Source: Blastobasis lacticolella (lineage: Eukaryota; Arthropoda; Insecta; Lepidoptera; Blastobasidae). Taken from it: a DNA stretch of 64,000 nt. Below, one piece after another: positions 32,606 to 42,556 of the stretch. The stretch's first letter is position 1; every line of letters begins with the position of its first letter. A program made the translations under genes and the position numbers. Location of the stretch: positions 5,336,122 through 5,400,121 of the forward strand of contig LR990044.1 of NCBI GenBank assembly GCA_905147135.1, read 5' to 3'. Below the pieces are notes generated by a model. It made no database searches. It was not told where the DNA came from and saw only the letters and a list, made by a program, of their open reading frames with translations.

Positions 32606-32758
32606 CGCCCAGTGGCGTCCAACTCCGCCAACCACGACCCTCTCACTTGCGCTCAGAGAGCGAAGAACAATTTGGCCGCGAAGAAGAGCCGCGACGATAG
32701 AAAAAAGCGCGCGAAGCTCCTCGCGATCCAAGTTGTTTTTCTGGATCGTTTTTTGTAA
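32606..32758 (+). pseudogene. bZIP A3' remnant
   Basis: Only the end of the linker and the bZIP basic region remain (VASNSANHDP, then NNLAAKKSRDDRKKR). One zipper leucine precedes DRFL and a TAA. The 5' part was lost to the Gypsy fragment. The equivalent copy in unit 3 is at 59,771. Confidence 0.75.
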
Positions 32759-33420
32759 CGTGTACATGTGTGTGGAAAGCACAGTAATTAATATAAGGTT
32801 ATGTTTATTAGTTTTATTTAGCTACAGTTAGTTTAGATTTCAGTATTGTTAAGGTTTTGTTGTGTTGTATTGTTGTTTAAAATTGTTTATATATTTAAAA
32901 TAGAAAAAAATATAGGTTAGTAATGTAAAAATATAGTATTAATATTTGATAGGTTACTTTAGTGTATTTTGTGACTTCGTTTTATTTTTCAGTAGATTTT
33001 CGTGTAGGATTTAGATTGCCTGTATTTCAAACTACCAAGTGACACAAACTGACGCTCTTAAATAAGCTTATTTTCCTTTCCTTGTGGCTATACATCGCAT
33101 TCCCTTTGACTTAGATACCCAATAAATTCAGACGTAGTATGTGGTCGGTACGGTTCCCACAATATAACGGTATGTAAATTTTGACACATTGAAGATTCAA
33201 TTATTTACGAGTTTTGTTGCTGAACATTGCTAGGTTTTTATTGCGTCGTAGTATGATTCAAATTATTACCATTAACTTTATGTACGCATGTATTTTTACT
33301 TTCTTTAAATAATATAAGGATAAGATTACCTCTGTTTATATCTATTTATTCATGTGTTATTTAAATAGGTTCAGACTTTAGTTATCATTTATGTTTGTTA
33401 CCTGTTCATTTTAGTTATGT

Positions 33421-34667
33421 TAATTTATTTATTTATTTATTTATTTAAAACTTCATGCACATTACAGTACAATGGCGGACTTAAAGCTACGTAGCTTTTT
33501 CTACCAGTCAACCAGAGAACAATTACCAAAAATTACAAGGCGGTGCTACAAAAGAAGAGGATAAAATAACATAAAACAGACTAAAAGTAACATTAATTAA
33601 ATAAGTATATCAAACATTCACAGACCGAAACTTATAGATAGTATAATAGGAGAGAGAGAAAGAGAGAGAGAACAAGGAACTGAGCATAACAAGCTACTGG
33701 CACACTCGACAACTCCACTGCCCAAACACTTAAAAAAAAAAAAAAAAAGAAAACGGAAAAGAGAAAGACTATGTAGGAAAATATATAAGGTGTTACAGAG
33801 ACTTAAGGAAATAACTGTGAACTGCTTTTTTGAAAGTAAATTTACTGGAACTTCGTCTGATCTCCAAAGGTAGATCATTCCAAAGTCTAGCAGCGATTAA
33901 GGAAAAAGAATTGGACAGAAATCCAGTCCGGTGAAGGGGAAGGTTTAAGGAGAGAGTGTTTGAAGAACGGAGGCTACGGTCGTGGGTGTCGCAAAGATAT
34001 TGGAACTTGCATTTCAAATATTCAGGGACGGCTGGATCGTGAAGTATGGAGAAAAGGGAGGTAAGGATTCGTTGGTTGCGACGATGTCGTATAGGCAGCC
34101 ATTTTAGCTTCTCACGAAAGCTTGATACGTGGTCGTACTTACGTAAGCCGTAAATGAAGCGAATGCAGTTATTTAGTAGTCGATCCAATTTATTCAGTTG
34201 CTCCTGGTTGAGGTCGGAGCAACACACATCACCATAATCAATAATTGGTAGAATTAAGGATTGGACAAGTAAAATTTTTGTGGCAGATGGTAAAAAATAT
34301 TTAAAACGATAGAGGGATCGCAAAGCCCCTGTAACTTTTCTGCTAACCTCAGTCAGCTGATTAGACCAGCTTAAAGTGTTGTCCATTTGAAGCCCTAGAT
34401 TTTTCACACTGGAGGCAAAAGGAATTATGTTGTTATTAAAGCAGACAGGAGGGACCTTCGCTAAGTCAATACGACAAGTTAGCCGAGAGCTGCCCAAAAT
34501 GATGGCTTGGCATTTCGATGGATTCACAGAAATCCCAAACCTCTGTGACCATTCGCGGATATGATCTAGGTCTCTGTTCAGTGCATCAACAGCCTCATCA
34601 ATATTCGAAGCATCAGCGCTGGCATAAAGTTGCAAATCATCTGCATAAAGATGGTGGGAGCATTTGA
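33421..34667 (-). mobile_element. 5'-truncated LINE inserted in the A-tail
   Basis: The tail is (AAAT)n (seen as ATTT repeats at 33,421-33,448). The other end stops exactly at the HLYADDLQLY block of the RT. Units 1 and 3 show the empty site. Confidence 0.85.
33793..34667 (-). pseudogene. LINE RT C-terminal half
   Basis: About 290 residues from RT block C (HLYADDLQLYAS) to a normal-looking end (FTFKKAVHSYFLKSL). The palm block D/E region (GISVNPSKCQAIILG), thumb (SVKNLGLQMDNTLSW) and C-terminal part (ARLWNDLPLEIRRSS) are uninterrupted. RT blocks 0 to B and the endonuclease are missing, so it is inactive, but the clean frame suggests a recent insertion. Confidence 0.85.
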
Positions 34668-35855
34668 GAATATTAGGGGTATCTACTTGTCTATCGTTAA
34701 CTAAATGTGCCCAGTGAAATTGACGTTTTTTGTCTTGAGTCGACAAAGCTAATTAAATTTGGTTACTGTTAGAATAGGCAATTAGGCTAACTATTTGTTA
34801 AATAAAATAAGCTTCGTGCAATACACCTGTTTGAGTTATTTATTGTTCTGTACTAAAGTAAAGCTTCACAAAACCTTTGCATATTGTCACTGAAGAAAAA
34901 AATCACAATCTCGCCATTCAACACGGACCTTGAATACTTAGTTAAACCCCTTTAGAAAGTAGTAGATTACGCCTTCGTAAATTCCTAGAGGCTGTAACTG
35001 TGCAAAATCTGCAAAACATTATAGAAAAAGCCCACTGGCGTCAATATGTAGCACGTGCCTGTGTATAACAATGGATATTTTTCCTATTGAAGACCCTTTA
35101 ACGGTTACGAGCAAAAAATTGATTGTGTGTAAAACTTACTTTTAAACCCTAACCGACATTGTTATTAGTTCATTCGTCACTTGGGTCTATAGGTATTACT
35201 TACCTTAAATCTTTTTAGACATTAGCCACCCAGGTCGGGGCAAAGACTTTATTTTTTGTAAGGATTGTATTCGTCAGTCAATCAATCATAGTCCAGCAGC
35301 GTCCTTAGACCCCACAGGCTAAGGGTCTCAGCAGATAGCTTTTCTAATGTCAAGAAGGTAACTGCAAATGTGCAAATTCTGCAAAATGCTAAGGGACCGG
35401 CTTTACAAAATTCATTTAAATCAGTAATTATAAAAAATGACACTATAGCGTCAAATTGTCCCCCGTAGTACCTACACACTGTATAATAATAGAACCGCTT
35501 CCATCTAAAAATTGTTTGTGAGTATTACCTATTAACGTTTAAATCTCAACCGATGTTGTAATTTTTTATGGCAAAATACGGCTATATTTTAACCCGTTTT
35601 TTCAACGCAAGTCATTGTCGGTTGTATTTATTGTTGCTTGGTAAATTAAGTATTTAAGTGAATAGACCATTGAATAACCAGACCAAGAGCGTTTTTTGTA
35701 GCCACTAATGAGAATTTTAATTTAAGGTTCGCTCGTGTTACCTAGATGACGTTGCAGTGGCTCGATTATCAATCCATTTACTAAGCAAACCACCGTGTAA
35801 GTACAATATACAAGTATGAGAGACGGCCAGCGTACCTTTGTATTTGCCTTACCTT

Positions 35856-35972
35856 ACTTACTTACTTACTTACTTCGCTGGCTCAGCAACCCGAAGTGGA
35901 TCTTGGCCTCCGACACAAGAACTCGCCATTCATCCCTATCCTGCGCCACAAACAAACTGGGAACAAGTGCCT
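35856..35972 (+). mobile_element. (TTAC)n plus retroelement end fragment
   Basis: TTAC repeats lead into CGCTGGCTCAGCAACCCGAA and a segment typical of a dispersed moth repeat. It is absent from units 1 and 3. Confidence 0.5.
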
Positions 35973-36157
35973 TACCTTAGTACCATAATATCAGGACATC
36001 CACTGATCTAGTTCCAAAAGTGTTCAATGGATTATGTGCATTTTACATATTTACTTGAATGACATTTGCGAGTTCGCCCTTATATCAATTATGAATTAAT
36101 AGTCTCATTTCTTCAAAAAGTAGATTAAAATAACTTTTTTCAATGTATCTATTAACC

Positions 36158-36402
36158 GACCGACTTGAATGGTTCAGTGGTCAACATGCCAGTATGCCAC
36201 GCAAGAGGTCCCACGTTCGATTCCCGGCCGGGCAGAAATTGAAATGATGAATTTTAAAATCTGTTACGGGTCTGTGTGTTCTATGTGTAATAAGTATGTA
36301 ATTAAAAGTATATAAGTAATTTATCAGTTATCTAGCACCCATAACACAAGCTTTGCATACTTTGGGGCTAGATGGCGCTGTGTGAATTTGTCCACGATTA
36401 TT
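36158..36402 (+). mobile_element. tRNA-derived SINE (complete)
   Basis: A-box TGGTTCAGTGGTC and B-box GTTCGATTCCCGG. The body ends CTAGATGGCGCTGTG and the tail is ATTTATTTATTT. Same position as in units 1 and 3, so it was inherited with the unit. Confidence 0.8.
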
Positions 36403-36451
36403 TATTTATTTAATCAAAAATATCAAATGTTTTTCAAAATTACTGTTAAAA

Positions 36452-36624
36452 ATGGCGTCTCTCCGACAATGGGAAGGGGCAGGTAGCCGGCAGCTGCGAG
36501 GGTTTCAAGCCACACCCCCTCGGACCCGCGGCGTACGACGTCCGTTGCCGTCGAATGTTGGAGTGAGGAGCATTCGTGTCTCGGACTTCTCAGCGAAAAC
36601 TTGTGTCCCTTTTCGACGACAAAA
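36452..36624 (+). promoter_or_regulatory. Upstream region of B2
   Basis: ATGGCGTCTCTCCG and GACGTC (36,537-36,542), again 88 bp before the ATG. Confidence 0.4.
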
Positions 36625-36965
36625 ATGGCCCGAATTCGGAGACCGTGGGAGGATATTTTGGAAAATAATGAGGAGCCACAGCCACAGCAGAGACCTCATG
36701 AGCTCCCGCAACAGGCGAGCGCAAGGCAGCGCTTGGTGACGGAGGGACCGTCGCCCGACCAGCTCCAGATTCAGCGCCTAATAGCGTCAAATTCGTACGC
36801 TGCACGGCGGGCGAAGAATAACCTGGCCGCGAGGAGGAGTCGCGACCAGAGAAAATAGCACGCGGAGCTCCTCGCGCGCAACGTGGCTCTCCTGGAGGAG
36901 CAATACGCCCGGTTGAGAGCGATAAAGCTTAAGTGCTGCTGCAATAAGTGTCAACGGGACTATTA
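36625..36965 (+). pseudogene. bZIP type B copy B2, premature stop
   Basis: MARIRRPWEDILENNEEPQ to the basic region NNLAARRSRDQRK, then TAG at 36,856-36,858 where other copies read AAG. The product would be 77 aa without any zipper. The remaining zipper and CCCNKCQRDY codons stay open to the original stop near 36,965, so the nonsense change is recent. Trp to Arg in the IWRP motif is a second change. Such a product might bind DNA poorly or not at all. Confidence 0.75.
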
Positions 36966-37009
36966 ACCACATTTGTGGTGATAATAATAAAAGTGCTCAA
37001 GGACACCAA

Positions 37010-37817
37010 TAATTTAGGTTAGGTTTACTTTTTTAATTATTTTCTTTTTTTTCGTGTAGTGCTCGGAGATTCAAACTGCATTTCAAACTTCTAAGTTCCA
37101 CAAACTGACGTTCTCCATTCCTACTTCTTCTAATTTAGGAGCTATAAATGGCATTCGTGGTGATTTTACCAATCAAGAATTCAAATTATTATCATTCTCT
37201 CTATGCATTTGTTTAATTTTTTTTACTTGCTTTCGTAAGTTATTTCAGTTATTGTTTTAGAGGTGGGCAACGCATTGATACCTCTGATGTTGCTAATGTC
37301 ATAAGAATCATTGACCACTTTCCCAGATGGCCCATACCTATTTACCTACAAAATTTTATGATTCTAGGTGTATGGAAAATGTCCTTTAGGTTTTGATAAT
37401 TAACTTTGAATAAAGAAGCAAGACAGTAACGGTTCCGTCTTTTTAATACTTCGATCAAAGCCACAGATTCGGCGCCCAGAGGTGTCAAACATAAAAACAA
37501 ATTTTCCAAACGAATGATGTAGATTATTAATTGTGTGTAAATGTAAAATTAATGTTTATTAGGTAACCTCAGCCGCGCTATAGGTATTACGACCATTATT
37601 GACGCTTGAAGATTTTGAAATCGACTGCAATCTTAGAATAGCAAATTTTTAGGTTTCTAGAAATAATCTAGTGGTTGTAGTTTACCAAAACTGTCCTAAC
37701 TGTGTATTCAGAATAATGATAGATAGATTGATATACTCTTTATTGTTCACAAAATTACCAAAAAGAAATTTTATAAAATTGCCACCATAAAAATTTTTGG
37801 TACTTTCTGCCTGGACT
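37010..37817 (+). repeat. B-tail of unit 2, truncated
   Basis: Shares the LINE tail (37,262-37,350). It contains a short bZIP-linker scrap CCACAGATTCGGCGCCCAGA (37,460). It ends at the TIR element. Confidence 0.6.
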
Positions 37818-37990
37818 GTAAGTCGCGGATTATATCAAGCATCGGCGACGCAGGTTGCGTCGGTGACCCAGGTTGCGTCAGCGACGCAACGTTCGTCGGC
37901 GCGCGCATTAAACTTCATACAATTTTGACTTGACAGCATTACGCAACATTTTTTGTCGCAAGTTGCGTCGACGCCAAAAAATTTTTTTTT
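37818..37990. mobile_element. Harbinger-like TIR element, left end only
   Basis: CGCGGATTATATCAAGC, then repeated GTTGCGTC/GACGCAAC motifs. It is inserted at the same TGTAA site as the complete element at 41,556. The right part is lost at a run of T. Confidence 0.65.
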
Positions 37991-39295
37991 TATTATATCA
38001 AAAATGCGTCTCACGCTGCAACATATTGTCAATACATAGACTGTGATTACGAATCTAGTGTAAATAAACATCATGGACAAACAATCTTCTTTTTACCCGG
38101 ACCATGGCTCGTAAGTAAATCTTGAATAGATACGGAAGGGGTTCTGTTGCCATGCGCGAGTGGCACGTGGGAAAATGCGACGTCCTTGTACAACGTTTTT
38201 GTTGCAGTCGCAGTCAGCCCCAAGGTTTGCAGATCAATAAATTTGAGTGGACGTTGACGCAGCTGTGGTTCGGTTTAGATATTTTAGATAAGACAAATAC
38301 AACAAAAACCGATTGTTCCAGTTTGAATGATAAGGTAGCCAGCGCAATTACAGTCACTAAAGAGCAAAATCTGTATCAAAAAACTAATCCTCAAGGACGT
38401 CACATAATCGCACGTGATTCTTGCGCATAGCCATGGAACCCATTTTCAGGATCCACTGATTGATTCCTACTCCTGATCGATATGTAATCATAGTAGTTGT
38501 AGCGTAAATTGAACTTGAAATGGTTCTTTCGTCGTCGTCATCATCAATTATTGTTATAGATTCCATAACCTACCTCAATCGTGTAATCCTAAAATAGGAA
38601 AATGCATAACAAGTGGATTTTTGTGAATCCATTAAAATATCACAGCCGTCACATTGTCCGCGTGCCTGTACTTTGTACATAACAATGGAAACCCTTCCGT
38701 ATTGAATACCAGTCAGCGGTTCAAAGACAAAAATTTGTTTGAGCGTTTTGTTTACCTAAATCATAAGCGATGTTTCATGGCGTTTAGCATATGAAAATTT
38801 GTTCTTCCTGTTAACGAGAGTTACAAAGTATAGCTAAGAAACAGTCTCGTGAAAGGAAGAATTCTCTATTTAATAATTTTGTATCTGTATGTATATAATA
38901 CTTATGCACGTATTATATCTACATATAAACCTTCCGGAAGAAATTCTAATTAAAGTGAAAACCACTTTATGATTTAAAAGGAGTTAGCGGATATACCTAC
39001 ACTGACAAACGCGCTAAGTGACTTTAATTTATAGGTACTCAACCAAAACCATCATATCTGTCTGTGATTGTCTGTCAAATAGCCCCGTTACAAAATGGCG
39101 TCTCTCCGTTGTCTTCGCGTGCGCTAGACAACGGTAAAGGACAAGTAATCGGTAGCCACGAGGGCTGCAAGCTACGCCCCCGAACCTGCAGCGTGCAACG
39201 TCCGCTGCCGTCAAATTTTGAAGCATTCATGTCTCTGACGTCCCGGCGGACACTCGTATATTTTGTAAGTTCAGTAACAGGTGTAAAAAGCAATC
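37991..39295 (+). repeat. Spacer and upstream region of A4
   Basis: Collinear with 45,470-46,800. Contains the CACGTG segment (38,165) with a TTTTTGTTGCAG acceptor-like run. The frame at 38,122-38,430 is not kept in the copy at 45,600. The upstream A-type region begins near 38,690. The GACGTC site is changed to AACGTC at about 39,197. Confidence 0.55.
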
Positions 39296-39811
39296 ATGGC
39301 CCAAATTTGGAGACCGTTTGAACCCGTTTTGGAGATTTGGAAACCGTTTAATGACTCAGTAGTGATTTCATAGCTGCAGCAAAGCCCACAAGAACTCGCT
39401 GAAAGGCCATGCGTGCAAATCGTGCCGCCGCAGCCAGTGCAGCAGAGCCCCCGAAAACTGGCTGGAAATCAATGCGAGCAAGTCTCACGGCCGCAACCAG
39501 CGCAGCAGAGTTTCCAAGAGCTCGCTGAGCTTATTCAATATGACACACTGAGGCAGTGCGTGATGGCGGAGGCACCGTCGCCCGAAAGGCCACAGATGCG
39601 GCGCCTAGTGGCATCCAACTCTGCTGATCACGACTCGTCTGCTTGCGCACATAGGGTGAAGAACAACTTGGCCGCAAAGAGGAGCTGCGACGAGACGAAA
39701 AAGCGCGCGAAGCTCCTCGCGATCCACGTGGTTTTTCTGGAGAGACAATACGCCCGCTTAAGAGCGATGCAAGGAAAGCACTGCTGCGAAAAGTATTCAG
39801 AGAATAGATAA
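39296..39811 (+). pseudogene. bZIP type A copy A4, broken
   Basis: Begins MAQIWRPFEPVLEIWKPF, a duplicated IW(R/K)PF motif. TAG at codon 26 interrupts it, and the frame then resumes with three Gln/Pro repeats. In the basic region the invariant Arg is Cys (NNLAAKRSCDETKKR), which should abolish DNA binding in this family. The last Cys of CCEKC is Tyr. It is the upstream member of a tandem pair with A5. Confidence 0.8.
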
Positions 39812-40190
39812 AGTCCGCACAAGGACTGAAAAAGGACAGTGTCAAGGTTAGATACAAGGAAACATTAAGACATAAAATTATAAGTAGAACATAAATTTCA
39901 CAGTGCCAATGTAAATACCTATATAATTATTTATTTATTTGTATACTAATTGGTTTTTGTTTTTTCAAATTACCGTTAAAAAGAGCGTTTCTCCGTTGCA
40001 GTCGCATGCGCAGGACAATGGGTAGGAGTAGGTAGCCGGCAGCCGCGAGAGCTGCAAGCCACACCCCTCGGACCCGCGCCGTGCGACGTCCGTTGCTGTT
40101 GAATGTTGGAGTGAGGAGCATTCGTGTTTTGGACGTCCCGGCGGACACTCGTATATTTTGTAAATTCAGTAACAGGTGTAAAAAGCAATC
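39812..40190 (+). promoter_or_regulatory. A4-A5 spacer and chimeric promoter of A5
   Basis: The near part (40,130-40,190) matches type A leaders. The far part (39,965-40,125) matches type B leaders (GAATGTTGGAGTGAGGAGC). GACGTC is at 40,085-40,090. Confidence 0.55.
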
Positions 40191-40724
40191 ATGGCCCAAA
40201 TTTGGAGACCGTTTGAAACAGTTTTGCAGATTTGGAAACCGTTTAATGACTCAGTAGAGATCTTACAGCTGCAGCAAAGCCCACAAGAACTCGCTGAAAG
40301 GCCATGCGTGCAAATCGCGCCACCGCAGCCAGTGCAGCAGAGCCCCCGAAAACTGGCTGGAAATCAATGCGAGCGAGTCTCACGGCCGCAACCAGCGCAG
40401 CAGAGTTTCCAAGAGCTCGCTGAGCTTATTCAATATGACACACTAAGGCAGTGCGTGATGGCGGAGGCACCGTCGCCCGACAGGCCACAGATGCGGCGCC
40501 TAGTGGCATCCAACTCTGCTGATCACGACCCGTCTGCTTGCGCACATAGGGCGAAGAACAACTTGGCCGCAAAGAGGAGCCGCGACGAGACGAAAATGCG
40601 CGCGAAGCTCCTCGCGATCCAAGTGATTTTTCTGGAGAGACAATACGCCCGCTTAGGAGCATTGCAGGGAAAGCACTGCTGCGAAAAGTGTTCAGAGAAT
40701 AGATTTAGCCCGCACAAGGACTGA
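40191..40724 (+). CDS. bZIP protein, type A copy A5 (intact, longest)
   Basis: Encodes 177 aa. It starts MAQIWRPFETVLQIWKPF with a doubled IW-x-PF motif and has three Gln/Pro/Cys repeats of about 20 residues, then AELIQYDTLRQC, APSPDRPQ and the bZIP NNLAAKRSRDETKMR. Zipper leucines are in three heptads, followed by KHCCEKCSENR. The usual stop is bypassed, which adds FSPHKD. In the basic region the two Arg after SRD are replaced by ETKM, so DNA affinity may differ. It lies 895 bp after A4 and shares its 3' flank. Confidence 0.75.
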   Translation: MAQIWRPFETVLQIWKPFNDSVEILQLQQSPQELAERPCVQIAPPQPVQQSPRKLAGNQCERVSRPQPAQQSFQELAELIQYDTLRQCVMAEAPSPDRPQMRRLVASNSADHDPSACAHRAKNNLAAKRSRDETKMRAKLLAIQVIFLERQYARLGALQGKHCCEKCSENRFSPHKD

Positions 40725-41059
40725 AAAAGGACAGTGTCAAGGTTAGATACAAGGAAACATTAAGACATAAAATTATAAGTAGAACATAAATTTCACAGTG
40801 CCAATGTATATACCTATCTAATTATTTATTTATTTGTATTCTAATTGGTTTAAGTTTTTCCAAATTACCATTAAAAGGAGCGTTTCTCCGTTGCAGTCGC
40901 ATGCGCAGGACAATGGGTAGGAGGAGTAGGTAGCCGGCAGCCGCGAGAGCTGCAAGCCACACCCCTCGGACCCGCGGCGTGCGACGTCCGTTGCTGTTGA
41001 ATGTTGCAGTGAGGAGCATTCGTGTCTCGGACTTCCCGGCAAAAACTTGTGTTCCTTTA
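40725..41059 (+). promoter_or_regulatory. Upstream region of the B remnant
   Basis: A second copy of the A4/A5 3' flank followed by a type B leader with GACGTC at 40,983-40,988. Confidence 0.4.
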
Positions 41060-41218
41060 CGACGACAAAGTGTGAGGATATTTTGGAAGATGAAGAGGAG
41101 CCACAGCCGTAGTAGAGACCCCTTGAGCTCCCATAATAGGCAAGCGTAAGGCAGCGCTTGGTGGTGGAGGGATTATCGCCCGACCAGCCACAGATTCGGC
41201 GCCCAGAGGTGTCAAACT
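41060..41218 (+). pseudogene. bZIP type B remnant without bZIP domain
   Basis: The start codon and IWRPWE are deleted (ACGACAAAGTG joins directly to GAGGATATTTTGGAAGAT). Two adjacent TAG codons follow. It breaks off in the linker at GTGTCAAAC and joins B-tail sequence. Nothing of the basic region remains. Confidence 0.75.
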
Positions 41219-41555
41219 TTAAAGACAAATTTTTCAAACCAATAATGTAAATTATTAATTGTAGGTTAATGTAAAAATAATGTTTATTGAGTAAACTCAG
41301 CCGCGCTATAGGTAGTACGACCATTAGTGACGCTTTAAGATTTTGAATTCAACTGCAATCTAGAAAAGCAAATATTTAGGTTTCTGGAAATAATCTAATG
41401 GTTGTCGTTAATCAAGACTGTCCCAACTGTATATTCAGAATAATGATAGATAGATAGATCTCTTTATTGCTGACAAAATTACAATAAAGAAATTTTACGC
41501 ATGCTATTGAATATGCCACCATAAACATTTTAAGTACTTTCTTCATGGGTTGTAA
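41219..41555 (+). repeat. B-tail, first part
   Basis: Collinear with the other B-tails up to the TAA where the TIR element is inserted. Confidence 0.6.
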
Positions 41556-42556
41556 GGCGCGGATAATATCAAGCGTCGGCGACACATGTTACGTTATGCT
41601 GTCAACTCAAAATTATATGAATTTCTAATGCATGCGCCGACACAGGTTGCGTCGGTGACGCAGGTTGCGGCAGCGACTCAAGTTGCGTCGATAACGTCGG
41701 CGTCAGCGATGCAACCTGTGTTGACGCGCGCATTAAAAAGTCATATCATTTTGAGTTGACACTGGTGACCACATTAGAGACCGACCAAACCTAAGCCCAA
41801 AATACGCTGCACTGCGATAACGACAGCTGCCGAACTTAAAACCGTTGTTACTCAGAAACAATGAATCCTAGAACACTAGTTCTAAAGAGAAATGATAACA
41901 CTCGGGGAGATCTGAATTTCAGGTGACAGCTGTCAAACTTAAAAGTATTATAACTCGGAAAGTACAGGTCTAGGACCTGTAACACATAGTTTTTAAAGAG
42001 AAATGACAGTACTCTTCGAGATCTTAATTTCGGATGACAGATTTTAGTGTTATAATTTTTCTTTAGAAACTAGTTCTAGGACCAATAGTTTCAGAGTTAC
42101 AACCGTTTTAAGTTTGACAGCTGTCACCCGAGATATAGATCTCGATGAGTACCATAATTTCTTTTTAAGGACTAGTATTCTAGAACTAATAGTTTCAGAA
42201 TTATAACCGTTTTAAGTTTGACATTTTATAGTTTATAGCTTCCGTATAAAGCGAGCGAGGAGAGACGGGGATAGGGTGTGAAAATTTGCTACTCTGAAAA
42301 AATGCTTTGTGAAACTTGTCAACAAATCGTGTGGACAGCTCGCGTTAAAAACTCGACGCAATCGACTATATGCGGCGTTATCACAGCAACGGCGTATTTT
42401 GAGCTCCGGTTCGGTCGGTCCTTAATAAACCTGCGTTGCCGACGCAACTTGCGTTACCGACACAACCTGCGTCGGCACGCGCATTAAAAATTCATACAAT
42501 TTTGACTTGACAGCATTACGCAACCTGCGTCACCGACGCTGGATATAATCCGCGCC
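41556..42556. mobile_element. Harbinger-like non-autonomous TIR element
   Basis: 1,001 bp flanked by TAA duplications (41,553-41,555 and 42,557-42,559). TIRs begin GGCGCGGAT and extend about 30 bp. Inside each end are clusters of GTTGCGTC/GACGCAAC motifs. The middle (41,815-42,225) is made of repeated and inverted segments with AACCGTTTTAAGTTTGAC. No transposase. The empty site is seen at 19,650 and 54,540. Confidence 0.8.

Larger units (their letters stand above)
32759..36155 (+). repeat. Non-coding A-tail of unit 2
   Basis: Collinear with 3224-5983. A LINE is inserted at 33,421-34,667 and a (TTAC)n-linked fragment at 35,856-35,970. The conserved tail module lies at 34,885-35,120. Confidence 0.65.

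Noticed and set aside
32059..32646. Apparent fusion of a bZIP antisense segment with a Gypsy integrase end
   Set aside because: The first dozen residues are antisense of the bZIP linker. Only the integrase part is real coding sequence.
36452..36739. Frame starting MASLRQWEGAGSRQ upstream of B2 and also before B4
   Set aside because: It overlaps the leader and the bZIP gene in another phase and is not open in B1 or B3. The conserved ATG in strong context fits the bZIP frame.
37850..37980. CRISPR-like array of GTTGCGTC repeats
   Set aside because: The motif is palindromic and irregularly spaced within a TIR element of a eukaryotic genome.
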